A DNA stretch of 64,000 nt from NCBI GenBank assembly GCA_019429305.1, contig JAHYIR010000005.1, forward strand, positions 1 to 64,000. The letters are read 5' to 3'. Of the stretch, positions 1-9,912 are shown one piece after another. Position 1 is the first letter of the stretch; each line of letters starts with the position of its first letter. The notes under the pieces were generated by a model. That model had not been told where the DNA came from and made no database searches. It worked only from the letters and a program-made list of their open reading frames with translations. This DNA is from Candidatus Cloacimonadota bacterium (GTDB lineage Bacteria; Cloacimonadota; Cloacimonadia; Cloacimonadales; JAJBBL01). Made by a program: the position numbers and the translations under genes.

Positions 1-385
<385 letters not shown>

Positions 386-427
386 GCCTTTTTTCTCTTA
401 TCTCTTAGTTTCACAATAATCAAGTAT

Positions 428-573
428 GAGGCATTCATTCTGGTGGTAATGGAAGTGAGGTCACACCTGTTCCCATCCCGAACACAGCAGTTAAGCTCAC
501 TATCGCCGATGGTACTGCACGGGCAACTGTGTGGGAGAGTAGGTCGCCGCCAGAATGAATGCCTCTTTTTTTT
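428..573 (+). terminator. Extended 5S processing stem running into an intrinsic terminator
   Basis: Bases 428-443 pair perfectly with 550-565 (16 bp). The helix includes helix I of 5S and extends 10 bp beyond it on both sides. Eight T residues follow at once (566-573). A single structure could therefore present the 5S precursor for processing and also terminate the rRNA operon. The pairing is seen directly; the double role is inference. Confidence 0.8.
438..555 (+). rRNA. rrf: 5S ribosomal RNA
   Basis: The length is about 118 bases. The conserved loop CCATCCCGAACACAG lies near 472-486, and the terminal helix pairs TTCTGG at 438-443 with CCAGAA at 550-555. It is the last gene of the rRNA operon. 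Reading frames that cross it are not genes. The ends are set from the base-paired terminal helix and may be off by a few bases. Confidence 0.96.
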
Positions 574-628
574 ATCAAAACAATCAAATACATATCTGGT
601 TCTTAGTTACTATTCGACACAATACAGT

Positions 629-707
629 ATCCTTCGATACACCCTTCGCCAAAATGGAGTACTCCCTCAATGATGCCTGCCATTTTGGTGCAGAAGACTC
701 AGGTTGA
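629..707 (-). repeat. Dispersed hairpin repeat, CATCCTGAGT/GTATCGAAGGAT family (degenerate copy)
   Basis: The copy runs from ATCCTTCGATAC (629) to CTCAGG (about 703). The internal arms GCCAAAATGG and CCATTTTGGTGC can form a stem. The same outer boxes, with different internal arms, recur near 19949, 20045, 24731, 30974, 31118 and 31191. It lies in the gap between the rRNA operon and the end of nrdJ. Confidence 0.65.
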
Positions 708-787
708 TAACTACGAGGGAGTGAATGGGTGAGAAGGCGAATATTGATCGATCACTCAGATTGAATAAGATCATTGTACTGAAAAGG

Positions 788-820
788 AAAGCAGGATCCC
801 GGATGGATCCTGCTTTTGAA
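788..820 (-). terminator. Intrinsic terminator between rRNA operon and nrdJ
   Basis: The perfect 12-bp arms AAAGCAGGATCC (788-799) and GGATCCTGCTTT (805-816) enclose a 5-base loop. On the minus strand a T-rich stretch follows, so it most likely ends the nrdJ transcript. It could also stop read-through from the rRNA side. Confidence 0.7.
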
Positions 821-851
821 AAATAATAAGTAATTAAATCTTATCTATATT

Positions 852-3131
852 TTAACATTTAGACCAACCACAGAGATGACACTTTTTACATCCTTCACTG
901 AATTCGACAGTACCTCCACAATCAGGGCAAACTCCTCCTATACTCTTTTTTTCTTTCTTTTCAGGATTCGAACTGGGGTTTGAACTGAGAACGACATCAG
1001 GATCAGAGGAAGAAAAACCATTTAATTGACCTTTCTTATACAAACTAAGATATGATTCTAAGGACTTAGCAATGGCATCAGCACAAGAGGATACTACAGT
1101 TCCGCAATACCACATAGGAGAAGGACAACGAATACCTCTTAGCTGATGAATCAGTGATTCTACTTTGACATTTGTACGTAGGCAAAGTGAAGCTAATCGG
1201 GCAACAGCTTCCAACTGTGCAGAAGCGCAACCACCGACTTTTCCCATTTGAGTAAAGATTTCGAAAGCGCCATTTTCATCAGAATTAATTGTTATATACA
1301 GATGTCCGCAACCGGTTTCTATTCTGCTGGTCAAACCTGTCATTATTTCAGGTCTTGTTCTTGGAGTAATTCTTTGATCGGTCGGATCATAAGTAACAGA
1401 AGTTTTTTTACCAGTACTAAGTACCTGGTTAGCCCTACTTCCGTCTCGATAGACTGTAACCCCTTTACAACCGAGTTCATAAGCTAGTAGGAAACTGTTT
1501 TTAATATCTGCTTTAGTAGCAGTATGGGGGAAATTGATAGTCTTAGATACAGCATTGTCGGTATATTTTTGGAAGGCAGCCTGCATTTTTATATGCCATT
1601 CAGGAGAGATATCATGCGATGTGATAAATACTTTTTTTACATCATCAGGGATTTCTGCAACATTAAGTAAAGAACCGTTTTCCGAAATTTGCTCCATCAA
1701 TTCTTTAGAGTAAATACCGATCTCTTTCATCTTTTTTTCAAACACAGGGTTAACGTAGAGCAGTTTTTCTCCATCCATGACATTTTTTACATATACAAGA
1801 GAAAATTGAGGTTCAATACCACTGGATGTATTACAGATCATACTAATTGTACCAGTAGGTGCAATAGTTGTTACTGTTGCATTTCTTATGCCGTTAGCTT
1901 GAATATCAGCCATAATTTGTTCCCAGTCGAGCTTATTTTTTTGACGTTTAAGGTTTTTAGTATCATATATACTTTTGGAGAAGTTAGGGAATGCCCCTTT
2001 ATCTTTTGCTAACAACATTGATTTCAACTTAGCATGATAATCAATAAATTCCATTAACTCTTCAGCAAAAGATACTGAGGCATCACTATTATATGGTAAT
2101 CCGATTTCAAAAAGCAAATCGGCGTATCCCATTATTCCGAGTCCGATTTTACGATTTTGCCTTGCCATATTATCAATTTCAGGAAGAGGAAATTCCGATT
2201 GGTCAATCACACAATCGAGAAACTCAACAGCATCGAAGACAGTCTCTCTAAGTTTGTCCCAGTTGAAATTACCATTTTCGTAGAAACTATGGACATTTAT
2301 AGAACCGAGATTACATGCCTCATTAGCCAGAAGAGGTTGTTCGCCACATGGGTTTGTTGACTCGATTTTTCCAATATGGGGAGTAGGATTATGTTGATTA
2401 ATAACATCAATAAAGACTATACCAGGTTCGCCGTTTTTATATGCCATTTCCACTATCAGATCAAAGACCACTTCTGCCTTTTTTGTTTCAATAACTTGAT
2501 GTGTATGGGGTGAAACTAATTGAAATTCACCTTTATTTTTTAAAGCATCCATAAAAGAGTCAGTTAAACCAACACTAAGATTGAAATTTGTTAACTCATT
2601 AGGGTCACTCTTTGCCGTAATGAATTCAATAATTTGTGGATGATCAATATTGAGAATAGCCATATTGGCACCTCGACGAGTACCACCCTGCTTTACAGCA
2701 TCTGTTGCAGCATTAAAGACCCTGAGAAATGAAATAGGCCCACTGGAAACTCCACTAGTTGTTTTAACACGAGAATTTGTCTCTCGTAAACGGCTAAAAC
2801 TGAATCCGGTACCACCCCCACTTTTGTGTATCAAAGCTGCATTTTTAATGGAATTAAAAATACTGTCCAAACTGTCTTCAATAGGTAGTACAAAACAGGC
2901 AGAGAGCTGTTGTAGATCGTTACCCGCATTCATTAGTGTCGGTGAATTAGGTAAAAACGCGCCAGAATCAAGCAAAGCACAAAACTTCCGGAAAAGAACC
3001 GGATCCCCTTTACTAATATTTCCGGCAACTCTTTCTATAAGCTGTGACCAATTTTCAATGATTGCACCACTCTCATCTTTCTTAAAATATCTCTTTTCCA
3101 GTACGACTTTAGCGTTCTCTGATAGTAACAT
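852..3131 (-). CDS. nrdJ: Adenosylcobalamin-dependent (class II) ribonucleoside-diphosphate reductase
   Basis: It reduces ribonucleotides to deoxyribonucleotides for DNA synthesis using an adenosylcobalamin radical, so oxygen is not needed. The 759-residue product has the class II barrel motifs: NSPTLMNAG near 62-70, an active-site Cys at about 79 (SACFVLPIED), a glycine-rich GGGTGF stretch near 105-110, NPCGE at 260-264 carrying the thiyl-radical Cys and Glu, and APTGTISMI further on. A TSCPD-type domain follows (IETGCGHLYITI, GGCASAQLEA). The C-terminus is a cysteine-rich zinc-like tail (CPDCGG, CHLCGWSKC) likely to relay electrons. It is the last gene of an apparent operon after lon and the deacetylase-like gene. 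An SD-like GGAG precedes the ATG. No cobalamin riboswitch was recognised. Confidence 0.95.
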   Translation of the reverse strand: MLLSENAKVVLEKRYFKKDESGAIIENWSQLIERVAGNISKGDPVLFRKFCALLDSGAFLPNSPTLMNAGNDLQQLSACFVLPIEDSLDSIFNSIKNAALIHKSGGGTGFSFSRLRETNSRVKTTSGVSSGPISFLRVFNAATDAVKQGGTRRGANMAILNIDHPQIIEFITAKSDPNELTNFNLSVGLTDSFMDALKNKGEFQLVSPHTHQVIETKKAEVVFDLIVEMAYKNGEPGIVFIDVINQHNPTPHIGKIESTNPCGEQPLLANEACNLGSINVHSFYENGNFNWDKLRETVFDAVEFLDCVIDQSEFPLPEIDNMARQNRKIGLGIMGYADLLFEIGLPYNSDASVSFAEELMEFIDYHAKLKSMLLAKDKGAFPNFSKSIYDTKNLKRQKNKLDWEQIMADIQANGIRNATVTTIAPTGTISMICNTSSGIEPQFSLVYVKNVMDGEKLLYVNPVFEKKMKEIGIYSKELMEQISENGSLLNVAEIPDDVKKVFITSHDISPEWHIKMQAAFQKYTDNAVSKTINFPHTATKADIKNSFLLAYELGCKGVTVYRDGSRANQVLSTGKKTSVTYDPTDQRITPRTRPEIMTGLTSRIETGCGHLYITINSDENGAFEIFTQMGKVGGCASAQLEAVARLASLCLRTNVKVESLIHQLRGIRCPSPMWYCGTVVSSCADAIAKSLESYLSLYKKGQLNGFSSSDPDVVLSSNPSSNPEKKEKKSIGGVCPDCGGTVEFSEGCKKCHLCGWSKC

Positions 3132-3167
3132 AACAAAACTCCGTAATAGTTTATTTATAAAAAAGTT

Positions 3168-4568
3168 TTACCTGTCCATCCAATGATAATAAATATCATG
3201 AGGAGAGCTTAACCAGGCATTTCTTTTCAGTACTAACTTCAATAATCTTAAATAATAATCAAAATTCAAATCGTTTAATGGTGATATTTGCGAATGATTC
3301 CAGATTATACCAAAGTGAGTTTTATATAGAGTTGCATCGTCAATCAAGTATTTAATATGGTTCTTAATAAACCTTTTTGATCGGGGAATGCTCGTAAAAA
3401 GAGTATTATTAATAACTTGTGGTATCTCCAGTATTGTAAAAGGTTTATTCTCTTTGATATTATAAGGGTAATATGGATAAGATATCCCTGCTCTATAACC
3501 CAATACATCGCAATAACTTATTGATATATCATACTTGATGTCTGTCTCTTCTAAAATCTTCATTAAAGGTTGATAATGATGACACCAGCAATTTTGATAG
3601 TAACCCTGAACAATAAAGCCCTGTTCTACATATTTCGAATATGATTCATTGATTTGCTCGGTTGTGACCTCTTTGTCCGCAAAAATTCCGATTGTTTTAT
3701 CTGATACAGAAGAAAGAATAAGACTAATAAGGGAGTTAATATCTTTTAGTTGCTTTTCATGCAAATTGCCAGGTAATTCAATGGGAAGGAAAAACTCCGG
3801 TGTTGATTTGAGATTCTTTTCTCTTTTTATTTGATTTAATAAGCGAGTTGTAGATATCAACTTCTGAGTAGTCAAATCAATCGATTGTTTCTTCTTAGTC
3901 TTTTTCCTTTCTGAGCTATCATTTCTTTCAATATCATCCCCAGCTATTAAATGACTGACAGAAGCAGCAAAATCCTTATTATGAGGCAGCTTCATTTGTC
4001 TTTGATAACCCGGAAGCATTGTTTCTAAAGCTTTCTGAAAAATATCACAGTATCTATCAACTATAGGTATGTCTTCGAAGTCCCAAGTTCGTTGAATGGT
4101 TAATTGCTGAGCTTGTTTTTTAGGAGCATTCTTTTTTTTGTTTTGATGACAAATATCATTTTTCCCCTGAGTGTATTCTTCCCAGCAACTCAGGAAGAAG
4201 AAAGCAGAAGAGATGATATCTTTCTTAATTTCTAAGCTTTTAGCCGTATAGAGGAATAATTGCCCCGGTTTTGAGAAAAGAAAGGGTATATTTTCGTTTC
4301 TGTAGTTCAGGAAATGAATCTCTTCACTGAAATTATTTTGCTTATTGAAAAAGTCAGCTGCCTGTTTATTGTAATAGATCTCTATAGGTCTTTTGTCTTC
4401 AACCGGTGGTCCATAATAGACATGAATATCTTCCAACGTATATTCATAATAGAAATTGGGCTGCAAACCGAGGATCTTACCAAAAGTACGAAACACGTAT
4501 TCTGCTTTAGGGATAAAGCTTTTCTCTACATTGAGCAAGATACTGATATTTCTACTAATTTCATCCAT
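3168..4568 (-). CDS. Divergent polysaccharide-deacetylase-like protein (DUF7033-type)
   Basis: A 466-residue protein resembling the large polysaccharide deacetylase-like proteins of Bacteroidetes relatives. The supporting stretches are IPIVDRYCDIFQKALE near 170-185, which usually precedes the catalytic barrel, and DVLGYRAGISYPYYPY in the C-terminal third, matching the family's (D)xxGFRAGTxxPYxPYD block. Where the family normally has a metal-binding THDVD motif, this protein has SHLIAGDDIE, so the catalytic site looks altered. There is no signal peptide. Lon ends only 10 bases upstream and nrdJ starts 36 bases downstream, so all three may be co-transcribed. The family assignment is from memory of the motifs. 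Activity is doubtful, and a cell-wall or exopolysaccharide substrate is only a guess. Confidence 0.6.
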   Translation of the reverse strand: MDEISRNISILLNVEKSFIPKAEYVFRTFGKILGLQPNFYYEYTLEDIHVYYGPPVEDKRPIEIYYNKQAADFFNKQNNFSEEIHFLNYRNENIPFLFSKPGQLFLYTAKSLEIKKDIISSAFFFLSCWEEYTQGKNDICHQNKKKNAPKKQAQQLTIQRTWDFEDIPIVDRYCDIFQKALETMLPGYQRQMKLPHNKDFAASVSHLIAGDDIERNDSSERKKTKKKQSIDLTTQKLISTTRLLNQIKREKNLKSTPEFFLPIELPGNLHEKQLKDINSLISLILSSVSDKTIGIFADKEVTTEQINESYSKYVEQGFIVQGYYQNCWCHHYQPLMKILEETDIKYDISISYCDVLGYRAGISYPYYPYNIKENKPFTILEIPQVINNTLFTSIPRSKRFIKNHIKYLIDDATLYKTHFGIIWNHSQISPLNDLNFDYYLRLLKLVLKRNAWLSSPHDIYYHWMDR

Positions 4569-4578
4569 TGAACTAATA

Positions 4579-6900
4579 CTACTTGTTTAGGATTACCAGA
4601 TCAAGGATTTCCGGATATTCCCTAACAAAGTGAATTTGCATATCTTGGCGAATCTCATCGTCGAGATCTTCATACGTATCTCTATTCTCTTCGGGGAGAA
4701 TAACATTCTTGATTCCTGCTCTTTTTGCGGCTAAAATTTTTTCTTTCACACCGCCAATTGCCAGTATCTTCCCTTTTAGTGTTAGCTCACCAGTCATAGC
4801 AATGTTTGGTTTAACTTTCTTACCTGTAACCAGAGAAACAATAGCTGTAGTAAGAGTAACTCCGGCAGAGGGACCATCTTTCGGTATCGCACCTGCAGGT
4901 AAGTGGATATGAAAATCAGATTTTTTGAATCTATCTATATCGATCCCAAATGTTTGATAATTGCTCTTTATATAACTAAAAGCCAATTTAGCCGATTCTT
5001 TCATTACTTCACCCAGAAGACCGGTTAACGAGAGTTCCCCTTTGCCCGGCATAGCAGTTGCTTCACAAAAGAGAATTTCTCCACCATAAGGAGTCCAAGC
5101 AAGTCCCGTAACCACTCCAATCTCCGGTTTTTTATTTGCTAATTCCATAGAGAATTTTCTTCTACCGAGAAATTCCTTAACATTCTTATCGGTAATTATA
5201 TGTAGTTTTGTATTTCCGGTAGCAATCTTTCTGGCAATTTTTCTCATAATCGAAGCGATCATTCTCTGCAAGTTTCTCACCCCGGCTTCTCTGACGTAAT
5301 ACCTGATTATCTCCTTGAGAGCAGAATCCTGAAAGCGAACATTCTTCCCGGTCAGTCCATTGTTCTGTGCTTCTTTTGGAACGAGGTATTTGCGGGCTAT
5401 ATGGATCTTCTCCTCTTCAACATAACTGGAGAACTCCAATATTTCCATTCTGTCTCTAAGAGCAGGAGGAATTGTATCGAGAATATTAGCTGTAGTTATG
5501 AAAATAACTTCCGATAGATCGAATTTCAGGTTGATATAGTTATCGATAAACTCGTTGTTTTGTTCCGGATCGAGTACTTCTAACAGGGCAGATGCAGGGT
5601 CACCCCGAAAGTCACGACCAATCTTATCAATTTCATCAAGCATGAAGAGCGGGTTAGCTGTTCCGGCGCGTTTAATCTCATTAAGGATCTTACCCGGCAT
5701 AGCTCCGATATATGTTCTGCGATGTCCTCTAATCTCCGCCTCATCATGAATGCCACCTAGAGAGAGGCGTATAAATCTTCGTTTGAGAGCTCTCGCTATC
5801 GATTTTCCAAAAGATGTTTTTCCAACACCCGGAGGACCAACGAAGCAGAGTATCGGACCTTTTAGTTTTTTATTGAGTTTCTTAACCGCGATATACTCAA
5901 TTATTCTTTCTTTTATCTTGGGAAGGCCATAATGATCAGTTTCCAGAATCTCTTCAATTTTTTGCAGATTCAGACGGTCTTTTGTCTGTTTTCGCCAAGG
6001 TAAGTTAACCAGCCATTCCAGATAGCTACGGATAACATTATACTCCGCAGAAGCCGGAGACATCATTGCTAAGCGGTCTAATTCCTCAAAAGCTTCCTTT
6101 TCCACATAATCGGGCAGATCAGCAGTTGCGATCTTTGTCGTCCAATTCTCTATCTCCATATTAGCTTCGTCTGTTTCGCCGAGTTCTTTTTTTATAGCAG
6201 CAAGCTGTTCTTTGAGATAGTACCGTCTTTGATCCTCATCCATTTCCAGTTGAATATTACTGCGGATAGTATTTTCCAACCGCATCTGCTTGATTAGCTC
6301 AGCAAGATACTTGTTTAATCGCTCATATCTTCTTACCAGATCTACAGCTTCTAAAACGGCTTGTTTTTGCTTTACTTCCAATGGAATATTGCCGGCAATA
6401 ATATCTGCCACACGCCCGGCTTGTTTTATATTCTTCAAACCAAGGATGATCTCTTTATTGAGATCGGATGACTCACTAATGATCTTCTCGACAAGTTCTG
6501 TTGCAATATTACGCAGCGCTGTTATCTTAGGAGATTCTTCCAAAATCTCCGGTATGGTCTCAACCTCAACCATCATGAAGGGTTCTTTTTGAGTAATTCT
6601 ATCTATGCGGATCCTTGATACACCTTGCAAGAGAAGACTAATAGAACCGTCTTGATTTCGCAACATTCTCAATATAGAAACAGCAGAACCGTATTCATAT
6701 ATTTCAACTTCATCCCTTTTATCTTCAATTTCGCGGGTTAAGAAGAATCCTAACAATTTATCATTGGAGAGGGCATAATCGATCACCTTTTTTAACGATT
6801 CTTCAGAGACGACCAAAGGGATCATTAAATAGGGAAACATTACCGTGTTGTTGAGATGTATTACCGGTAAAGAACGGGGAATACGATTATTCTGTTCCAT
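4579..6900 (-). CDS. lon: ATP-dependent endopeptidase La (Lon)
   Basis: A cytoplasmic AAA+ protease that degrades misfolded and regulatory proteins. The 773 residues match the usual bacterial length. An N-terminal substrate-recognition domain (about 8-205) is followed by a coiled linker. The AAA+ module has Walker A GPPGVGKTS at 355-363 and Walker B LFMLDEID at 418-425. The Lon protease domain has the catalytic dyad Ser678 (KDGPSAG) and Lys721 (GGVKEKILAAK). The start is preceded by AGAGGG at suitable spacing. It heads the minus-strand group with the deacetylase-like gene and nrdJ. No heat-shock operator was recognised in the 109-base upstream gap. Confidence 0.97.
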   Translation of the reverse strand: MEQNNRIPRSLPVIHLNNTVMFPYLMIPLVVSEESLKKVIDYALSNDKLLGFFLTREIEDKRDEVEIYEYGSAVSILRMLRNQDGSISLLLQGVSRIRIDRITQKEPFMMVEVETIPEILEESPKITALRNIATELVEKIISESSDLNKEIILGLKNIKQAGRVADIIAGNIPLEVKQKQAVLEAVDLVRRYERLNKYLAELIKQMRLENTIRSNIQLEMDEDQRRYYLKEQLAAIKKELGETDEANMEIENWTTKIATADLPDYVEKEAFEELDRLAMMSPASAEYNVIRSYLEWLVNLPWRKQTKDRLNLQKIEEILETDHYGLPKIKERIIEYIAVKKLNKKLKGPILCFVGPPGVGKTSFGKSIARALKRRFIRLSLGGIHDEAEIRGHRRTYIGAMPGKILNEIKRAGTANPLFMLDEIDKIGRDFRGDPASALLEVLDPEQNNEFIDNYINLKFDLSEVIFITTANILDTIPPALRDRMEILEFSSYVEEEKIHIARKYLVPKEAQNNGLTGKNVRFQDSALKEIIRYYVREAGVRNLQRMIASIMRKIARKIATGNTKLHIITDKNVKEFLGRRKFSMELANKKPEIGVVTGLAWTPYGGEILFCEATAMPGKGELSLTGLLGEVMKESAKLAFSYIKSNYQTFGIDIDRFKKSDFHIHLPAGAIPKDGPSAGVTLTTAIVSLVTGKKVKPNIAMTGELTLKGKILAIGGVKEKILAAKRAGIKNVILPEENRDTYEDLDDEIRQDMQIHFVREYPEILDLVILNK

Positions 6901-7009
6901 CCTTTAACCCTCTGAAATATCCTTTTGTAAACATTTATTCCTCTTAATTATTATGCTAAAAAGACTTTATTAAGCTTACTAACAAGCCGTAGAAAGAATA
7001 ATGATCAAT

Positions 7010-8227
7010 TTATTCTAATTCCCTTATTATTCGAATAGGTTCAATTTCTTTGATTTTTTGTAAAGCAATTATTGTTGCTAAAAGGCAAATAATTATCACT
7101 ATACTTGGCACGACAAGAAAATCGCTACTCTTCATGACTACCGGCAGCCACTGCATAGGAAAACCGGGAACAGGTATTTGTATAAACTGATAGTTTTCTT
7201 GTACATAAATGAAAGCGAGCGATATAAAACCACCTAAAAAAATACCAATGAATCCCAGCAATAGATTAATGCCGATAAAAAAGCGATTTATCCGGCCTGA
7301 TTTCATACCGAGTGCCTTCAATATGCCGATCTCTGTCTTTTTCTCTGCTACAGTTTTAAGTGAATTACCTGCCATATTGAAACCGGAAATGATCAACATC
7401 AAAGCCAATACTGTAAACATCACTGCTTTTTCTAATTGCATTGCTTGAAAGAGATTAGCATCAAACTGACTCCAATCTTCAACCAAATACTTCCTATCAA
7501 CTATTCTCTGCAAAGAAGAAGCATATCTTGTCGAATTTTTAGGATTGACGGTCTTAACCTGCAGCAGTGTTACCGCATCACCAATATCAGAAAAAAATCG
7601 GGCATTATTGAGCGAGATGTAAGCATAAGTTTTATCGAATTCCGGCATATCGGAAACAAAGATTCCCATCACTCTGAATCGCTTCATTCTCGGCAGTAAA
7701 CCAAAAGGTGAAGGTGCCCTGTCCACCGGAGATGAGAGCTGTATATATTCACCAATAGTAGCACTAAGTAGAAGAGAAAGGTCGAGTCCAATGATTATTC
7801 CGTTCTCTTCGAACTCTTTAATGTCTGGTTTACCTAATCTGATCTGTTGTTCAAGAGAGATCAATTCATTATGTTTTTCATAATCGATACCGAAAGCATT
7901 TATCACGGTAGTTGCCTGTCCCTTATGTGCTAATAATTCTTTATTAACCACAGGGGATACAGCAACCATAGAAGGGTGGTTTTCGATATCGGAGACCAGC
8001 GATTCGTATTCACTAATTGGGCTTCTGTCGGCACTGATAACACGGATTTCCGCTTTAGAGCCAATGATCCGGTTCATCATATCCTGCTCAAAACCATTCA
8101 TCACAGTTGATACAATAAGTAGAGCAGTAACTCCGATCGTAATCCCTACAAGAGTAAAGATATGTGAAGTTTTGGGAAAAAAGCGGTTCTTTCCGCAAAG
8201 AAACTTCTTGATCAGTATGTAATCCAT
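7010..8227 (-). CDS. LolC/LolE-type ABC transporter permease (FtsX/MacB fold)
   Basis: An inner-membrane permease of the lipoprotein-releasing system, which moves lipoproteins from the inner membrane to the periplasmic carrier. The 405 residues show the family plan: one N-terminal membrane segment (about 23-43), a periplasmic MacB-type core domain, and three membrane segments in the last 140 residues with the FtsX-type pattern KKTEIGILKALGM. LysS lies 16 bases upstream, an arrangement common in the FCB group. The LolD-type ATPase partner is not adjacent. LolC and LolE cannot be told apart here, so no symbol is given. Confidence 0.85.
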   Translation of the reverse strand: MDYILIKKFLCGKNRFFPKTSHIFTLVGITIGVTALLIVSTVMNGFEQDMMNRIIGSKAEIRVISADRSPISEYESLVSDIENHPSMVAVSPVVNKELLAHKGQATTVINAFGIDYEKHNELISLEQQIRLGKPDIKEFEENGIIIGLDLSLLLSATIGEYIQLSSPVDRAPSPFGLLPRMKRFRVMGIFVSDMPEFDKTYAYISLNNARFFSDIGDAVTLLQVKTVNPKNSTRYASSLQRIVDRKYLVEDWSQFDANLFQAMQLEKAVMFTVLALMLIISGFNMAGNSLKTVAEKKTEIGILKALGMKSGRINRFFIGINLLLGFIGIFLGGFISLAFIYVQENYQFIQIPVPGFPMQWLPVVMKSSDFLVVPSIVIIICLLATIIALQKIKEIEPIRIIRELE

Positions 8228-8243
8228 CTGGTTTTAAGAACCC

Positions 8244-9746
8244 TTAAATATGATGCTCAGGTTTCATTTGAGGAAAGAGAATTACCTCTTTTATTGACGA
8301 ATTATTGGTAAAAAGCATACAAAGCCGGTCAACACCAATACCCAAACCACCTGTTGGCGGCATACCATACTCCATAGCTTCCAGAAAATCCTCATCAAAA
8401 GGAGCTGCTTCCATATCACCGGCTTCCCTCATAGCTGCTTGCTTCTGTAGTCGTCTTTCTTGTTCTATAGGGTCATTGAGCTCGGTGAAGGCATTTCCCA
8501 ATTCATGACCGGCTATGAAGAGTTCGAACCTTTCCACAAAGTGTGGATTGTCAACACGACTCTTTGCTAATGGTGAAACCTCTTTTGGGAAGTCTATAAT
8601 AAATGTCGGTTGGATCAAATTCTTCTCTATATAAATCTCAAATAGTTCAATTATTAATTCACCTGCGGTGGCTTTCTCTGGTATCTCCAGATTATGCTCT
8701 TTAAAGAAGGAAGTTAGCTTTGCCAGATCACAATCGGAAGTATCCAAACCGGTCTCTTTCTTGATCAGGTCAATCATACTCCCTCTCGCCCACGGTTTCT
8801 GTAATGAAATGGTGTGATTGTCATATTGGAAGCTTGTTGAGTTAAATAACTTTTTCGCAATCGTAGTGATCATATCTTCTGTAAGATCCATCATTGTATG
8901 ATAGTCAGCATAGGACTGATAGACCTCCAACATAGTAAATTCGGGATTATGATTTCTATCCATCCCTTCATTACGAAAATCTTTGCCGATCTCATATACT
9001 TTCTCAAAGCCACCAATGATTAATCTTTTCAGATAGAGTTCGGTTGCTATTCTCAGATAGAGGTCGATATCGAGAGTATTGTGATGAGTAATAAAAGGAC
9101 GGGCATAAGCACCACCATAGAGTGGCTGTAGCACAGGCGTCTCCACTTCGATAAAATCATGGTTATCGAGATATTCGCGCATAAAACGGATGATATTCGC
9201 TCTTGTTATAAAAGTCGCTTTATTATCCGGATTGAGCAGCAAGTCGAGATATCTCTTGCGATAACGCAGCTCAATATCTGAAAACTCATCATAGCGGACA
9301 GTTTTACCATCTATAACCTTCTCTTTAACTGTAGGTATAGGTCTGAGATTCTTCGACAAGAGTTTTAAGGTCAAACATTTTAGAGAGTATTCACCTCTTT
9401 CTGTTATTATTGCCACTCCGCGAGTCTGAATAAAGTCTCCTAAGTCACAGTGTTTGTATATCTCATAATCAGCTTCTCCAATAGTATCAAGGCGGACATA
9501 GAGTTGTATCTTGCCACTCATATCCTCGATATTAGCAAAGCCAATCTTTCCGTGACGACGTAAAGCAGTTAAACGACCTGCAATAGTAATCTCTTCCTGA
9601 GATTGCAGTAGATTTTCTCTCTTTTGCTGCAACTCTTTTATCTGATGGGTTCTTTCTACCCTGTTGTGGTAGGGATTTATGCCCATTTCAATGATCTTCT
9701 GCAGCTTTTCTCTTTTCAATTTAATGATCTCTGTTGTGTTATGCAT
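8244..9746 (-). CDS. lysS: Lysyl-tRNA synthetase, class II
   Basis: It charges tRNA-Lys with lysine in the cytoplasm. The 500 residues contain an N-terminal anticodon-binding OB fold (about 53-150). The class II catalytic domain has motif 1 HDFIEVETPVLQP at 196-208, motif 2 FRNEGMDRNHNPEF at 257-270, and motif 3 GLGIGVDRLCMLF at about 467-479. The length is typical. It lies directly upstream of the LolC/E-type permease gene, probably co-transcribed. Confidence 0.97.
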   Translation of the reverse strand: MHNTTEIIKLKREKLQKIIEMGINPYHNRVERTHQIKELQQKRENLLQSQEEITIAGRLTALRRHGKIGFANIEDMSGKIQLYVRLDTIGEADYEIYKHCDLGDFIQTRGVAIITERGEYSLKCLTLKLLSKNLRPIPTVKEKVIDGKTVRYDEFSDIELRYRKRYLDLLLNPDNKATFITRANIIRFMREYLDNHDFIEVETPVLQPLYGGAYARPFITHHNTLDIDLYLRIATELYLKRLIIGGFEKVYEIGKDFRNEGMDRNHNPEFTMLEVYQSYADYHTMMDLTEDMITTIAKKLFNSTSFQYDNHTISLQKPWARGSMIDLIKKETGLDTSDCDLAKLTSFFKEHNLEIPEKATAGELIIELFEIYIEKNLIQPTFIIDFPKEVSPLAKSRVDNPHFVERFELFIAGHELGNAFTELNDPIEQERRLQKQAAMREAGDMEAAPFDEDFLEAMEYGMPPTGGLGIGVDRLCMLFTNNSSIKEVILFPQMKPEHHI

Positions 9747-9912
9747 ATTTAACCTCTTATTTTGGAGACTATTTCTGGAACAATCATTTGATTAGACGTT
9801 CAATGTCAAGGATTATGAAGTGTTCATTTCTTGTTGTTCCCATGCTTTAAAAAAGAAAGAAATGAATATCCCTACAAATATGGGGGGTGATAAGATGAAA
9901 TAAAACAGACTA

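Noticed and set aside
443-673. Open reading frame of 76 codons over the 5S gene
   Set aside because: It lies across 5S rRNA and its terminator; no SD and no family similarity.
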